From positions 2,914,001 to 2,978,000 of the forward strand of contig NZ_CP064703.1 of the NCBI RefSeq assembly GCF_023101085.1: 64,000 nt of DNA. Direction: 5' to 3'. The notes beneath the pieces were generated by a model. That model saw only the letters and a list, made by a program, of their open reading frames with translations. It did not search any database and was not told the DNA's origin. The stretch is from Bradyrhizobium sp. 170. GTDB lineage: Bacteria > Pseudomonadota > Alphaproteobacteria > Rhizobiales > Xanthobacteraceae. The translations under genes and the position numbers were made by a program. This document shows positions 44,145 through 52,274 of this stretch, one piece after another (position 1 is the first letter of the stretch; every line of letters begins with the position of its first letter).

Positions 44145-44238
44145 GACCAGTTCAGCGAGGTTCTCGATGCCGCTTCGGAGTGATGGCAGGCGGAATTTAT
44201 CAGCCACCGCGAACGATTTGTGTCCATATCAGCGGGAA

Positions 44239-44261
44239 GAGGGGCGGCAATCATGCCCCTC
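44239..44261. terminator. Stem-loop between convergent binding-protein and HxlR genes
   Basis: Arms GAGGGGC / GCCCCTC with a 9-base loop, after the ancestral stop of the binding-protein gene. No T-run. It is a likely 3'-end structure. Confidence 0.4.
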
Positions 44262-44301
44262 GATCCGCGCGGGGCTGTGAAACGCGGCTTACTGGGTGCC
44301 G

Positions 44302-44817
44302 TCACGCCGCCTGTCTGCGGGTCTTCGGCTTCGCCTTCTTGTCGAGAGAAACCTTCTCTGAGGGCGGCCGTGCGCCTGGTCCAGGATGGACATGAACTTC
44401 CTTGGCCGAAAGCGGCTCGCCGCATTCCGAGCACACCATCACGGGATCGAACATCTTGCCGCACTTGCGGTGCTCATGGAGCAGGGGGCGTCCGCGTTCG
44501 TCGACCATATGGGTGTCACCCCAATGCACGAGGGCCATCATGATCGGATAGAGATCGAGGCCCTTTTGCGTCAGGATATATTCGTGGCGCTTGGGCGACT
44601 CCTGATATGGAATGCGGCGTAGCACGCCCTGCCGAACCAGCTTTTTCAGCCGCTCTGCGAGCAAATGGCGGGTAATTCCAAGCGCTGACTGAAAACCCTC
44701 GAAGCGGCGCGTGCGCAGGAAGCATTCGCGCAGGATCAGAAGCGTCCAGCGGTCGCCGATCACACCGATGGTTCGAGCCATCGAACATGGCTCTTCCTCA
44801 AGTTCATCCCATTTCAT
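44302..44817 (-). CDS. HxlR family regulator (block B)
   Basis: 171 residues from ATG 44817, chosen to match the block A twin (MRWDELEEE / MKWDELEEE); a longer open reading would overlap the promoter region. The DNA-binding half is almost identical to the twin (CSMARTIGVIGDRWTLLILRE, GITRHLLAERLKKL). The same CSECGEPLSAKEVH extension follows, with a Lys-rich tail. The Cys before the first helix could sense electrophiles. With identical recognition helices, the two HxlR proteins should bind the same six operators, so the blocks are expected to be cross-regulated. Confidence 0.9.
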   Translation of the reverse strand: MKWDELEEEPCSMARTIGVIGDRWTLLILRECFLRTRRFEGFQSALGITRHLLAERLKKLVRQGVLRRIPYQESPKRHEYILTQKGLDLYPIMMALVHWGDTHMVDERGRPLLHEHRKCGKMFDPVMVCSECGEPLSAKEVHVHPGPGARPPSEKVSLDKKAKPKTRRQAA

Positions 44818-44956
44818 TCCTGCTCTCCGGTCGTCCGGCGCCTGTTCCGCTCGAATCATCGAGGGAACCGCAAGCCGCTCATACCATTCTAGATAGGTAC
44901 TAAATTGGAAACAATACCCCGGCGATCCGCTAAAACTAGCAGAATTCAGCATGGAT

Positions 44957-44985
44957 TTGACAGTTCAATTTTAGAACTGTATGAA
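44957..44985 (+). promoter_or_regulatory. Promoter with HxlR-type operator, block B isomerase/CaiB operon
   Basis: TTGACA (44957-44962) - 17 bases - TATGAA (44980), the spacer carrying AGTTC-AATTTTA-GAACT (44962-44978). The inverted repeat extends to ACAGTTC / GAACTGT, the most symmetric site of the set. Counterpart of 12107. Confidence 0.82.
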
Positions 44986-45057
44986 CGAATGGTAGCCAGG
45001 GTCAGGCTAGAGGATCACCAAACCTGACCATTCATTCGCTCTACGGGAGGAGCTGAC

Positions 45058-45690
45058 ATGCCCCTGAAAGTTGAATTCCTGTTCGATTTCGGCAGCCCGA
45101 ACGCTTACCTGGCGGAACTGGTCCTTCCGGGAATCGAACGGCGCACCGGCGTGAAATTCGAATATGTCCCGGTTCTGCTCGGCGGCATCTTCAAGGCGAC
45201 GGGCAACATGTCCCCGTTCGACTCGCTTCGTGGCATCAAGAACAAGCCGGAATACCAGGCGCTGGAGACCCAGCGCTTCATTCGGCGCCATAACGCGACG
45301 AAATTTCAACAGAATCCCTTCTTTCCGGTCAACACGCTGATGCTGATGCGCGGCGCCGTCGCGGCCCAGTTCGAAGGCATGTTTGAACCCTATTTCCGCG
45401 CGGCCTATCATCATATGTGGGAAGAGCCGAAGAAGATGGATGACCTCGAAACCTTCCGGAAAGCATTCATCTCCTCAGGCATCGATATCGACCGGTTGAT
45501 TGCGCGTGCGCAGCAGGATGACGTCAAGAAGGGGTTGATCGATCGGACCACCGACGCGGTCAACCGCGGAGCATTCGGCTCGCCGACTTTCTTCGTTGGA
45601 AAGGAAATGTTCTTCGGCAAGGACCAGCTCCGCGACGTCGAGGAGTCGATCGTCGAACAGACCAGCCAGCCGGTTTCGAAAACGGCCTAA
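45058..45690 (+). CDS. DsbA-fold 2-hydroxychromene-2-carboxylate isomerase-like protein (block B)
   Basis: 210 residues, same length and layout as the block A twin at 12209: FLFDFGSPNAYLAEL with the glutathione-site Ser, RGIKNKPEYQALETQRFI, and GAFGSPTFFVGKEMFFGKDQLRD. Differences cluster at surface positions (for example R158 to G, L162 to R in the LIDxTTDAV helix). SD GGGAGGAG. Operon with CaiB at 45799. Expected glutathione-dependent isomerase or related thioredoxin-fold enzyme. Confidence 0.87.
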   Translation: MPLKVEFLFDFGSPNAYLAELVLPGIERRTGVKFEYVPVLLGGIFKATGNMSPFDSLRGIKNKPEYQALETQRFIRRHNATKFQQNPFFPVNTLMLMRGAVAAQFEGMFEPYFRAAYHHMWEEPKKMDDLETFRKAFISSGIDIDRLIARAQQDDVKKGLIDRTTDAVNRGAFGSPTFFVGKEMFFGKDQLRDVEESIVEQTSQPVSKTA

Positions 45691-45798
45691 GATCGGGAAT
45701 TGAGCGCTGGAAGACAGGCCCCGTATGCTGGGCCTGCCCGACCGAAAGCCAAATTCGCAGTCCGCCCTGTAGCAAAAGTAATAACAAGGGAGAATGTC

Positions 45799-46998
45799 AT
45801 GCCCGGTCCGCTCAACGGAGTTCGCGTCCTCGATCTGACAGGCGTGGTGTCGGGCCCGTTCGCGACCATGTTTCTGGCGGATCAGGGAGCCGACGTTCTG
45901 AAGATCGAGCCGATCGGCGGCGATATTACCCGGCGCAGCCGCGCCACCATTGACAAGGATGGCGAATTCTCCGCGCTCTTTATCTCTTCAAACCGCGGCA
46001 AGCGCTCACTGTCGATCGACGTCAAGAGCGCGGCCGGCCGTGAGGTCCTCGCCAAGCTGGTCGCGCAGGCGGATGTCCTGGTGCAGAATTTCCGGCCCGG
46101 CACCATGGAGCGCCTCGGTCTCGGCGTCGATGAGTTGCGTCAACGCCATCCGCGCTTGATCTATGTCTCGATCAGCGGCGTCGGCGAGACCGGCCCGTAT
46201 GTGAAGAAGCGCGTCTATGATCCGATCATTCAAGGCCTGTCGGGCTTTGCCGATATCCAGTCGCAGCCGGTAACGAACCGTCCGCAGATGATCCGGACCA
46301 TCGTATGTGACAAGACGACCGCCGTGTTCACCGCGCAGGCGGTGGCGGCGGCGCTTTACGCCCGCGAGAAGACCGGGCAGGGCGATCACATTCAGGTCGC
46401 CATGCTGGATGCGATGATTTCATACCTGTGGCCGGAAGGGATGATGCAGTACACGGTGGTGGGAGCCGAAACCACCGCCGCCGATCCTAACGATCGGCCG
46501 GATCTCGTGTTCAAGACCAGCGACGGCTACATCACCGCCGGTACCATCTCGGATTCCGAATGGCAGGGGTTCTGCCGGGCCTCCGGCGATCCCGAGCTTG
46601 CCAAGGATCCTCGGTTTGCGACGCCTTCGGCGCGCTCGGTCAACGCCACGGCGCGCATCAACAAGATGGCGGAGTATATCAGCCAGCACACCACTGCCGA
46701 ATGGCTGGAGCGCCTGGACGCCGCTGACGTTCCTTGCGCGCCGATCCTGCGGCGAGGCGAAATCATCCACAATGAACAGGTGATCGCGCGCGATATCATC
46801 GCGGAATTCGATCAGCCGAAGGTGGGGCGGGTGCGGCAGCCGAAGCCGGCGGCCCGCTTTGAGATCAATGAAGCCGCGATCGGCGGGCCGGCTCCGCGGG
46901 TCGGCGAGCACTCGCGCGACGTGTTGCGGGAGCTGGGTTACGACGACGGCGCCATCGACAAGATGGTCGCCGAGCGCAGCGTGCGCGTGGCGGTCTAA
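45799..46998 (+). CDS. CaiB/BaiF family CoA transferase (block B)
   Basis: 399 residues. ATG 45799 is fixed by sequence: the ATG four bases upstream is out of frame, and longer readings have no ribosome site. Catalytic Asp in VAMLDAMISYL is intact. Differs from the twin at 12917 in about 15 residues, most of them conservative, so both copies are likely active transferases. GGGAGA ribosome site. Confidence 0.92.
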   Translation: MPGPLNGVRVLDLTGVVSGPFATMFLADQGADVLKIEPIGGDITRRSRATIDKDGEFSALFISSNRGKRSLSIDVKSAAGREVLAKLVAQADVLVQNFRPGTMERLGLGVDELRQRHPRLIYVSISGVGETGPYVKKRVYDPIIQGLSGFADIQSQPVTNRPQMIRTIVCDKTTAVFTAQAVAAALYAREKTGQGDHIQVAMLDAMISYLWPEGMMQYTVVGAETTAADPNDRPDLVFKTSDGYITAGTISDSEWQGFCRASGDPELAKDPRFATPSARSVNATARINKMAEYISQHTTAEWLERLDAADVPCAPILRRGEIIHNEQVIARDIIAEFDQPKVGRVRQPKPAARFEINEAAIGGPAPRVGEHSRDVLRELGYDDGAIDKMVAERSVRVAV

Positions 46999-47032
46999 CC
47001 CAAGACCGTCTCGTGCGAGTGCTAGTCGGTTT

Positions 47033-47710
47033 CTAAGCTTTCGCCGGCACCGGCGTGATCGGTACCAACGGGGCATTTGCCGCGACGGCTCGCTGAAAGG
47101 CCTCCCGTTTCCGGATGCGTTCGAGATAGGGTTGCGCGTTGTCGCAAATGCCGACCCCATAGGCGATGGCCCACTCAAGGCAGGTCGTGAGCAGGATGTC
47201 GGCGCTGGTGAACCGCTCGCCCATCAGGAATTGCCGGCCGTCTGCAAGTGCTACTTCGACATGGCGCAACTGCTGGCGGAAATACTCGCCGGCCTGGGCA
47301 ACGACCTCGGGCGCAATACCGTAGATCGGACCGAGCGCGTCAGCCCGGTGGCGGCGCATCACGTAAAGGCTGGTTGAATCCAGCTCCGCGACGATAAAGA
47401 AACACCATTCCAGCCACGCGGCATACTCGCGGGTGGATTCAGGAATCAGCGAGCGTTCCGCCGTGGAATACGTTCGCGACAAGTAAGCAACGATCGCGGC
47501 GCTCTCGCCGATGCAGAAGTCGCCGTCCTGCAACAAGGGAATTTTCTGGCGCGGATTGAGCCTGGTGTATTCAGCGGTCTTGGTCTCGCCCGTTCGCGGC
47601 CCGATCGGCTTTGTCTCGTAGACCAAGCCCAGTTCGTGCATGGCCCAATGCGGACGAATGGTGCGGCTTGTCCCAACGCCCCACAGGGTCAGGTTTGGTG
47701 TCGCGTTCAT
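47033..47710 (-). CDS. Glutathione S-transferase family protein (block B)
   Basis: 225 residues from ATG 47710, equal in length to the twin at 14151. Thioredoxin domain LTLWGVGTSRTIRPHWAMHEL, NPRQKIPLLQDGDFCIGESAAIV, helical domain with RFTSADILLTTCLEWA. It begins one base after the SDR stop on the same strand. The pairing of GST and SDR is preserved in both blocks, which points to a joint function. Confidence 0.88.
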   Translation of the reverse strand: MNATPNLTLWGVGTSRTIRPHWAMHELGLVYETKPIGPRTGETKTAEYTRLNPRQKIPLLQDGDFCIGESAAIVAYLSRTYSTAERSLIPESTREYAAWLEWCFFIVAELDSTSLYVMRRHRADALGPIYGIAPEVVAQAGEYFRQQLRHVEVALADGRQFLMGERFTSADILLTTCLEWAIAYGVGICDNAQPYLERIRKREAFQRAVAANAPLVPITPVPAKA

Positions 47711-47711
47711 G

Positions 47712-48455
47712 TTACCATTTCTCCACGGACGGACGGAGGTCGAGCTCGTGGGTCCAGCCATCCCTGCTTTGCTGGTGGGTGAACCAATAGGCCTCGGCAA
47801 TGGAAGAGGTCTTGGTCAGGCTATCCGGGGGAATTTCGCTTGCCTCGATCCCTTTTGCTGCCTTCATGCGCTGGTGAATCGCCTCGCTGTCGACGCCGGC
47901 GTCGATCAGGAGATGCACGACATGAATATTCTTCGGCCCCAGCTCGCGCGCCATCGCCTGGGCTACTGCTCGAAGTCCGAACTTCGCTGACGAAAATGCC
48001 GCAAACCCCTGGCCGCCACGCACGCTGGCTGTCGCACCCGTAAAGAAGATGGTGCCGCGTCCGCGCGGCAGCATCACGCGGGCAGCTTCACGTCCGACCA
48101 GGAAGCCGCCATAGCAGGCCAGTTCCCAGGCCTTGAAGAACAGCTTCTCGGTTGTCTCCAGCAATGACTTGTTGACGTTCGATCCCGCGTTGAAGAGGCA
48201 GACCTCGATGGCCCCGAACTCTTTCTCGATCCGCGCGAATATGCCTTGGACCTCTGCTTCCTGACGCGCATCGACACTGAACGCGTGAATGTTATGTCCC
48301 GCAGATCTCAGCTCGCCCACAAGCCCCTGCGACTTGGACGCATCACGCCTGCAGATGCAAACCGTATAGCCGCCTTTCGCAAAACGCCGGGCGACGGCCG
48401 CGCCGATGGCGTCGCCTGCGCCTACAAGTATCGCTACGCCGCGGCTCTCCGCCAT
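47712..48455 (-). CDS. Atypical SDR lacking catalytic Tyr (block B, minus strand)
   Basis: 247 residues, twin of 14830. Nucleotide motif VGAGDAIGAAVARRF, Ser region TGATASVRG, then FAAFSSAKFGLRA with Phe for Tyr of the YxxxK pair. The same substitution in both copies shows that it is ancestral, not decay. A near-match to the HxlR operator lies 17 bases upstream of the start. Confidence 0.85.
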   Translation of the reverse strand: MAESRGVAILVGAGDAIGAAVARRFAKGGYTVCICRRDASKSQGLVGELRSAGHNIHAFSVDARQEAEVQGIFARIEKEFGAIEVCLFNAGSNVNKSLLETTEKLFFKAWELACYGGFLVGREAARVMLPRGRGTIFFTGATASVRGGQGFAAFSSAKFGLRAVAQAMARELGPKNIHVVHLLIDAGVDSEAIHQRMKAAKGIEASEIPPDSLTKTSSIAEAYWFTHQQSRDGWTHELDLRPSVEKW

Positions 48456-48471
48456 TCCGTTTCTCCCATTA

Positions 48472-48488
48472 AGTTCCTATTTGGTACT
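48472..48488. promoter_or_regulatory. Near-match HxlR-type site upstream of the block B GST/SDR operon
   Basis: AGTTC-CTATTTG-GTACT has one mismatch to the arms of the main operator and the same 7-base gap. The block A counterpart at 15590-15606 (AGTTC-TTATTTG-ATACC) is more degenerate. Both lie just before the minus-strand SDR start. Confidence 0.45.
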
Positions 48489-48606
48489 TTAAACTTAGCG
48501 GCAGGCCAGTCCATTGTAAACGACGGTTTTCAACAATGAGCAAATGATAATGGGGCAGCCAGGTTGCCCCTTCGGACCTCGTGAAGCAAGGACGATGAAT
48601 TAGTGA

Positions 48607-48635
48607 TTGACGAGTTCTAAAAAAGAACGTTAGGT
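48607..48635 (+). promoter_or_regulatory. Promoter with HxlR-type operator, block B ligase operon
   Basis: TTGACG at 48607-48612, AGTTC-TAAAAAA-GAACG at 48613-48629, then TTAGGT at 48630. Counterpart of 15716; even the imperfect last base of the right arm (G for T) is shared. Confidence 0.82.
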
Positions 48636-48691
48636 AAGCGACGAATGTGCCGCGTTGCAGAAGTAGGCATGGTTTGGTCGGGAGGTTAGCC

Positions 48692-50299
48692 GTGGCGGAG
48701 CTTTCAGAGGCGATCAATCTCGACGAGATTGCTGTCGGCCTGCCGATCCGCATCCATGAAGTAACGGCAAGACAGGTTGCCCAGGCCCCCGACCGAATCG
48801 CGCTGGTCGAAGACGGGGCATCCTGGAGCTACCGCGATCTGGAACAGCGCGTTGGCGAGATTGCCACCGTCCTCTCGTCGCTGGGCGTCAGGTCGGGCGA
48901 CCGGATGATCATTGTCAGTGAAAACTGTATTGCGCTCGCCGCCCTGCTGCTGGCGGCAAGCCGGCTCGACGCCTGGGCGATCGTCGCCAACCCGCGACTG
49001 TCCGCACGCGAACTGGACCAGATCCGCGACCATAGCGGCGCCCGCCGGATGTTTTTCACATCAGGTATTTCGAAGGAGGCCGTGGCTCACGCGTCGCGCT
49101 ATGGCGCCGAGAACCGGCGAATAGGCCCACTGCTGGAGATTGGTGTTGGCCCGCTCAACGAAAGCGCAACCGTCGAGCCGGTGCAGGCCGACCCAGTAAA
49201 GCAAGTCGCGGTGCTGATATACACCTCGGGAACGACGGGGACCCCGAAGGGCGTGATGCTCTCGCATGATAACCTGCTGATCAGCGCAAAGACCACCGCG
49301 TATTTCCGCAAGATGAATGAAGACGACAAGATCTATCTCGTATTGCCGATCTCCCATATCGTCGGCATCTCGCTCCTGATCATGACATTGATGGTCGGCG
49401 GCACGGTGCGGATGGTCAGCAAATACGATCCTGCCGCGACGGCCAGGGCGATCGCGGAGGAGGGCGTTACCATCCTCAATGGCGTGCCCGCCACCTATCA
49501 ACGCCTGCTGGAATACAAGAGCGTATCAGGTGTGAAGCAACTCGCCCGAGGCTCGCTACGCTTGATCGCCGTCGCCGGCGCGCCCCTCGATTTGAATCTG
49601 AAGTCGCGTGTGGAAAAAGAGTTCGGCCTTCCGCTGCTTAACGGCTACGGGATCACCGAATGTTCGCCCGGAATATCTGGCGTACGTTTCGATGCGCCGC
49701 GTTCCGACCAGGCGGTCGGCACGCTGTTGCCGGGAGTAGAGGCCCGGCTCAGAACCGTCGATGGGATACCACTGTCGAAGGGTGAAGTCGGAGAACTTCA
49801 CGTTCGCGGACGTAACGTGATGCGTGGCTATTATCGGGCCCCCGAGCTGACGGCCAAGGTGATCGACAGCGAGGGCTGGTTCAATACCGGCGATCTCGCG
49901 CGCTTCGACGACGATTGCCTGTACATTGTCGGCCGCACCAAGGAAATGATCATCCGTTCGGGCTTCAACGTCTATCCTGCCGAGGTCGAAGCGGTCCTCA
50001 GTTCACACAAGGACGTCGTGCAGTCGGCCGTGGTCGGTCGTGCCGCAGATGGCAATGAGGAGATTGTCGCCTTTGTGCAACTGCTGCCGGGCTCACGCGT
50101 GACACCGGAGGAACTGATGAGTTTCATCCGATTTCAGCTCACCTCATACAAGCGGCCGTCCGAAATCGTCATCCTCGATGCCTTGCCGGCCACCTCAACC
50201 GGCAAGATACTCAAGCACAGGCTCGCAGAGTCCTTGCGCGGCGAAGGTGGCGAAGCCGCTGCGGCGCAGACGGCCGAACCTCGCAGACGACATATCTAA
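48692..50299 (+). CDS. Acyl-CoA ligase (ANL superfamily), block B, intact motifs
   Basis: 535 residues, GTG start with GGGAGG. All ANL core motifs are present: LIYTSGTTGTPKGVMLSH near 178, LNGYGITECSPG, WFNTGDLARFDDD, the A8 hinge GRTKEMIIRSGFNVYPAEVEAVL near 415-430 and the catalytic Lys in ATSTGKILKHRL. It should form an acyl-AMP and then the acyl-CoA. It is the functional reference for the altered block A copy and probably the main activating enzyme of the two. First gene of the block B operon. Confidence 0.92.
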   Translation: MAELSEAINLDEIAVGLPIRIHEVTARQVAQAPDRIALVEDGASWSYRDLEQRVGEIATVLSSLGVRSGDRMIIVSENCIALAALLLAASRLDAWAIVANPRLSARELDQIRDHSGARRMFFTSGISKEAVAHASRYGAENRRIGPLLEIGVGPLNESATVEPVQADPVKQVAVLIYTSGTTGTPKGVMLSHDNLLISAKTTAYFRKMNEDDKIYLVLPISHIVGISLLIMTLMVGGTVRMVSKYDPAATARAIAEEGVTILNGVPATYQRLLEYKSVSGVKQLARGSLRLIAVAGAPLDLNLKSRVEKEFGLPLLNGYGITECSPGISGVRFDAPRSDQAVGTLLPGVEARLRTVDGIPLSKGEVGELHVRGRNVMRGYYRAPELTAKVIDSEGWFNTGDLARFDDDCLYIVGRTKEMIIRSGFNVYPAEVEAVLSSHKDVVQSAVVGRAADGNEEIVAFVQLLPGSRVTPEELMSFIRFQLTSYKRPSEIVILDALPATSTGKILKHRLAESLRGEGGEAAAAQTAEPRRRHI

Positions 50300-50318
50300 C
50301 CTGACCGGGAGAACACCC

Positions 50319-51056
50319 TTGCAAAAGAGAAACGCAACCGTGGCCGTGATCGGCGCCGGAGACTACATCGGCGGCGAGATTGCCAAAAAATTTGCCTCCG
50401 AGGGCTTCACGGTGTTCGCCGGGCGCCGCAACGGCGCGAAGCTTGAACCGCTCGTGAGGGAGATCGAGAAGGCCGGCGGCGAAATTCACGCGCGCTCGCT
50501 CGACGCACGCAAGGAGGAGGAAATCATTTCCTTCCTCGGCGACGCGGACAAACACGCGCCGCTGGAGGTCTGCATCTTCAACATCGGCGCCAACGTCAAT
50601 TTTCCGATCCTGGATACGACCGAACGCGTATTCCGCAAGGTCTGGGAAATGGCCTGCTATTCCGGCTTTCTCGCCGGCCGCGAAGCAGCGCGGCTGATGC
50701 TGCCCCGCGGCAAAGGCAATATCTTCTTTACCGGTGCGACAGCGAGCCTTCGCGGCGGAACGGGATATGCGGCCTTCGCCAGCGCCAAGTTCGGCCTGCG
50801 GGCCGTCGCACAGGCGACCGCGCGCGAGTTGGGTCCAAAGAACATCCACGTGGCGCATCTCATTATCGACTCCGGTGTCGACACCGAATGGGTGCGGCAG
50901 CGGCGGATCGAGGCGCTCGGTCCCAATGCGCTGGATGATCCCGATCTCTTGATGCCGCCATCGTCGGTCGCAGAGTCCTATTGGCTGCTTTATCAGCAGC
51001 CGCGCAGCGCATGGACCTTCGAGCTCGAGATCCGTCCGTTCGGCGAGAAGTGGTAG
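50319..51056 (+). CDS. Atypical SDR lacking catalytic Tyr (block B, plus strand)
   Basis: 245 residues from TTG 50319 with GGGAGA, exactly as at 17403. AVIGAGDYIGGEIAKKF, TGATASLRG, then F153-ASA-K157 in place of YxxxK. Nearly identical to its twin, more so than the ligase just upstream, which suggests strong constraint or gene conversion on this gene. Confidence 0.87.
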   Translation: MQKRNATVAVIGAGDYIGGEIAKKFASEGFTVFAGRRNGAKLEPLVREIEKAGGEIHARSLDARKEEEIISFLGDADKHAPLEVCIFNIGANVNFPILDTTERVFRKVWEMACYSGFLAGREAARLMLPRGKGNIFFTGATASLRGGTGYAAFASAKFGLRAVAQATARELGPKNIHVAHLIIDSGVDTEWVRQRRIEALGPNALDDPDLLMPPSSVAESYWLLYQQPRSAWTFELEIRPFGEKW

Positions 51057-51071
51057 CGGGAGCCTCTAACG

Positions 51072-52253
51072 ATGGAGCTCAATCTATCCAGCGAGGAGGC
51101 TGCGTTTCGTGACGAGGTGCGGGCCTTCATCGCGGAGAACTATCCGGCGGAAATGCGTGTTCCCAACCCGGAAACCGATCTTTCCAAGGAGCAAATGCTG
51201 CTCTGGCACCGTATCCTCTACCAGAAGGGATGGATCGCGCCGCTCTGGCCCAAGGAGCATGGCGGGCCGGGCTGGTCGATCACGCAGCGCTTTATCTTCG
51301 AGCAGGAGACGTCGCGCGCCGGGACGCTGCCGCCGCTCGCGTTCAGCGTGACCATGGTCGGCCCGGTCATCTACACGTTCGGCAACGACGCGCAGAAACA
51401 GAAGTTTCTGCCGCGAATCCTCTCCGGCGAAGACTGGTGGTGCCAGGGTTATTCAGAGCCGGGATCCGGCTCCGACCTCGCGTCGGTCCACACCAAAGCC
51501 GTGCGGGACGGCGATCACTACATCGTCACCGGGCACAAGACCTGGACGACACTGGCCCAGCATGCCGACTGGATCTTCTGCCTGGTGCGGACCGATCCGT
51601 CGGCCAAGGCTCAGGCCGGCATCTCCTTCCTGCTGATCGACATGAAATCGCCCGGCGTCACCGTCCGGCCCATCATCACCATCGACGGATCGCATGAAGT
51701 CAATGACGTGTTTCTCGAGGACGTGCGCGTCCCTGCCGAGAACTTGATCGGCGAGGAAAACAAGGGGTGGACGTACGCAAAATTCCTGCTGGGCAACGAG
51801 CGTACCAGCATGGCCGGGATCGGCCGGTCGACGCGTTATCTGGAGCGCCTCAAGCACATCGTGAGAACCGAAGTCGGCGAGGACGACCCCGCTTTCGGGG
51901 AGTTCATCAAGGAAATTGCGCGCGTCGAGCTGGACGTGCTCGCGTTGGAGGCAACCGAACTGCGAATCGTCGCACAGATGTCGCGTGGCATCGATCCGGG
52001 ACCGGCTGCGTCGCTGTTCAAGATCAGGGGTACCGAGATATTCCAGCGCATCACGGATCTGACGCATCAGGCGATCGGCAACTACGGCCTGGCTATCCGC
52101 GAGCACCCGGTCAGCGCCAACCGCGTCATGCCAGGGCCGGAGTACGGGCACACGGCGACGGAAAAATATCTGAACTCCCGAAAACTCAGCATTTACGGGG
52201 GATCGAATGAAATCCAGCGCAACATCATCGCGAAAGCAGTTCTTGGTCTCTGA
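51072..52253 (+). CDS. Acyl-CoA dehydrogenase, large partner (block B)
   Basis: 393 residues, same length as the twin at 18154. WWCQGYSEPGSGSDLASV beta-domain motif and the C-terminal YGGSNEIQRNIIAKAVLGL are present. Fifteen bases after the SDR. Expected FAD enzyme forming the alpha2beta2 pair with the next gene. Confidence 0.93.
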   Translation: MELNLSSEEAAFRDEVRAFIAENYPAEMRVPNPETDLSKEQMLLWHRILYQKGWIAPLWPKEHGGPGWSITQRFIFEQETSRAGTLPPLAFSVTMVGPVIYTFGNDAQKQKFLPRILSGEDWWCQGYSEPGSGSDLASVHTKAVRDGDHYIVTGHKTWTTLAQHADWIFCLVRTDPSAKAQAGISFLLIDMKSPGVTVRPIITIDGSHEVNDVFLEDVRVPAENLIGEENKGWTYAKFLLGNERTSMAGIGRSTRYLERLKHIVRTEVGEDDPAFGEFIKEIARVELDVLALEATELRIVAQMSRGIDPGPAASLFKIRGTEIFQRITDLTHQAIGNYGLAIREHPVSANRVMPGPEYGHTATEKYLNSRKLSIYGGSNEIQRNIIAKAVLGL

Positions 52254-52274
52254 CCACATCGCACGAGGCATCGG

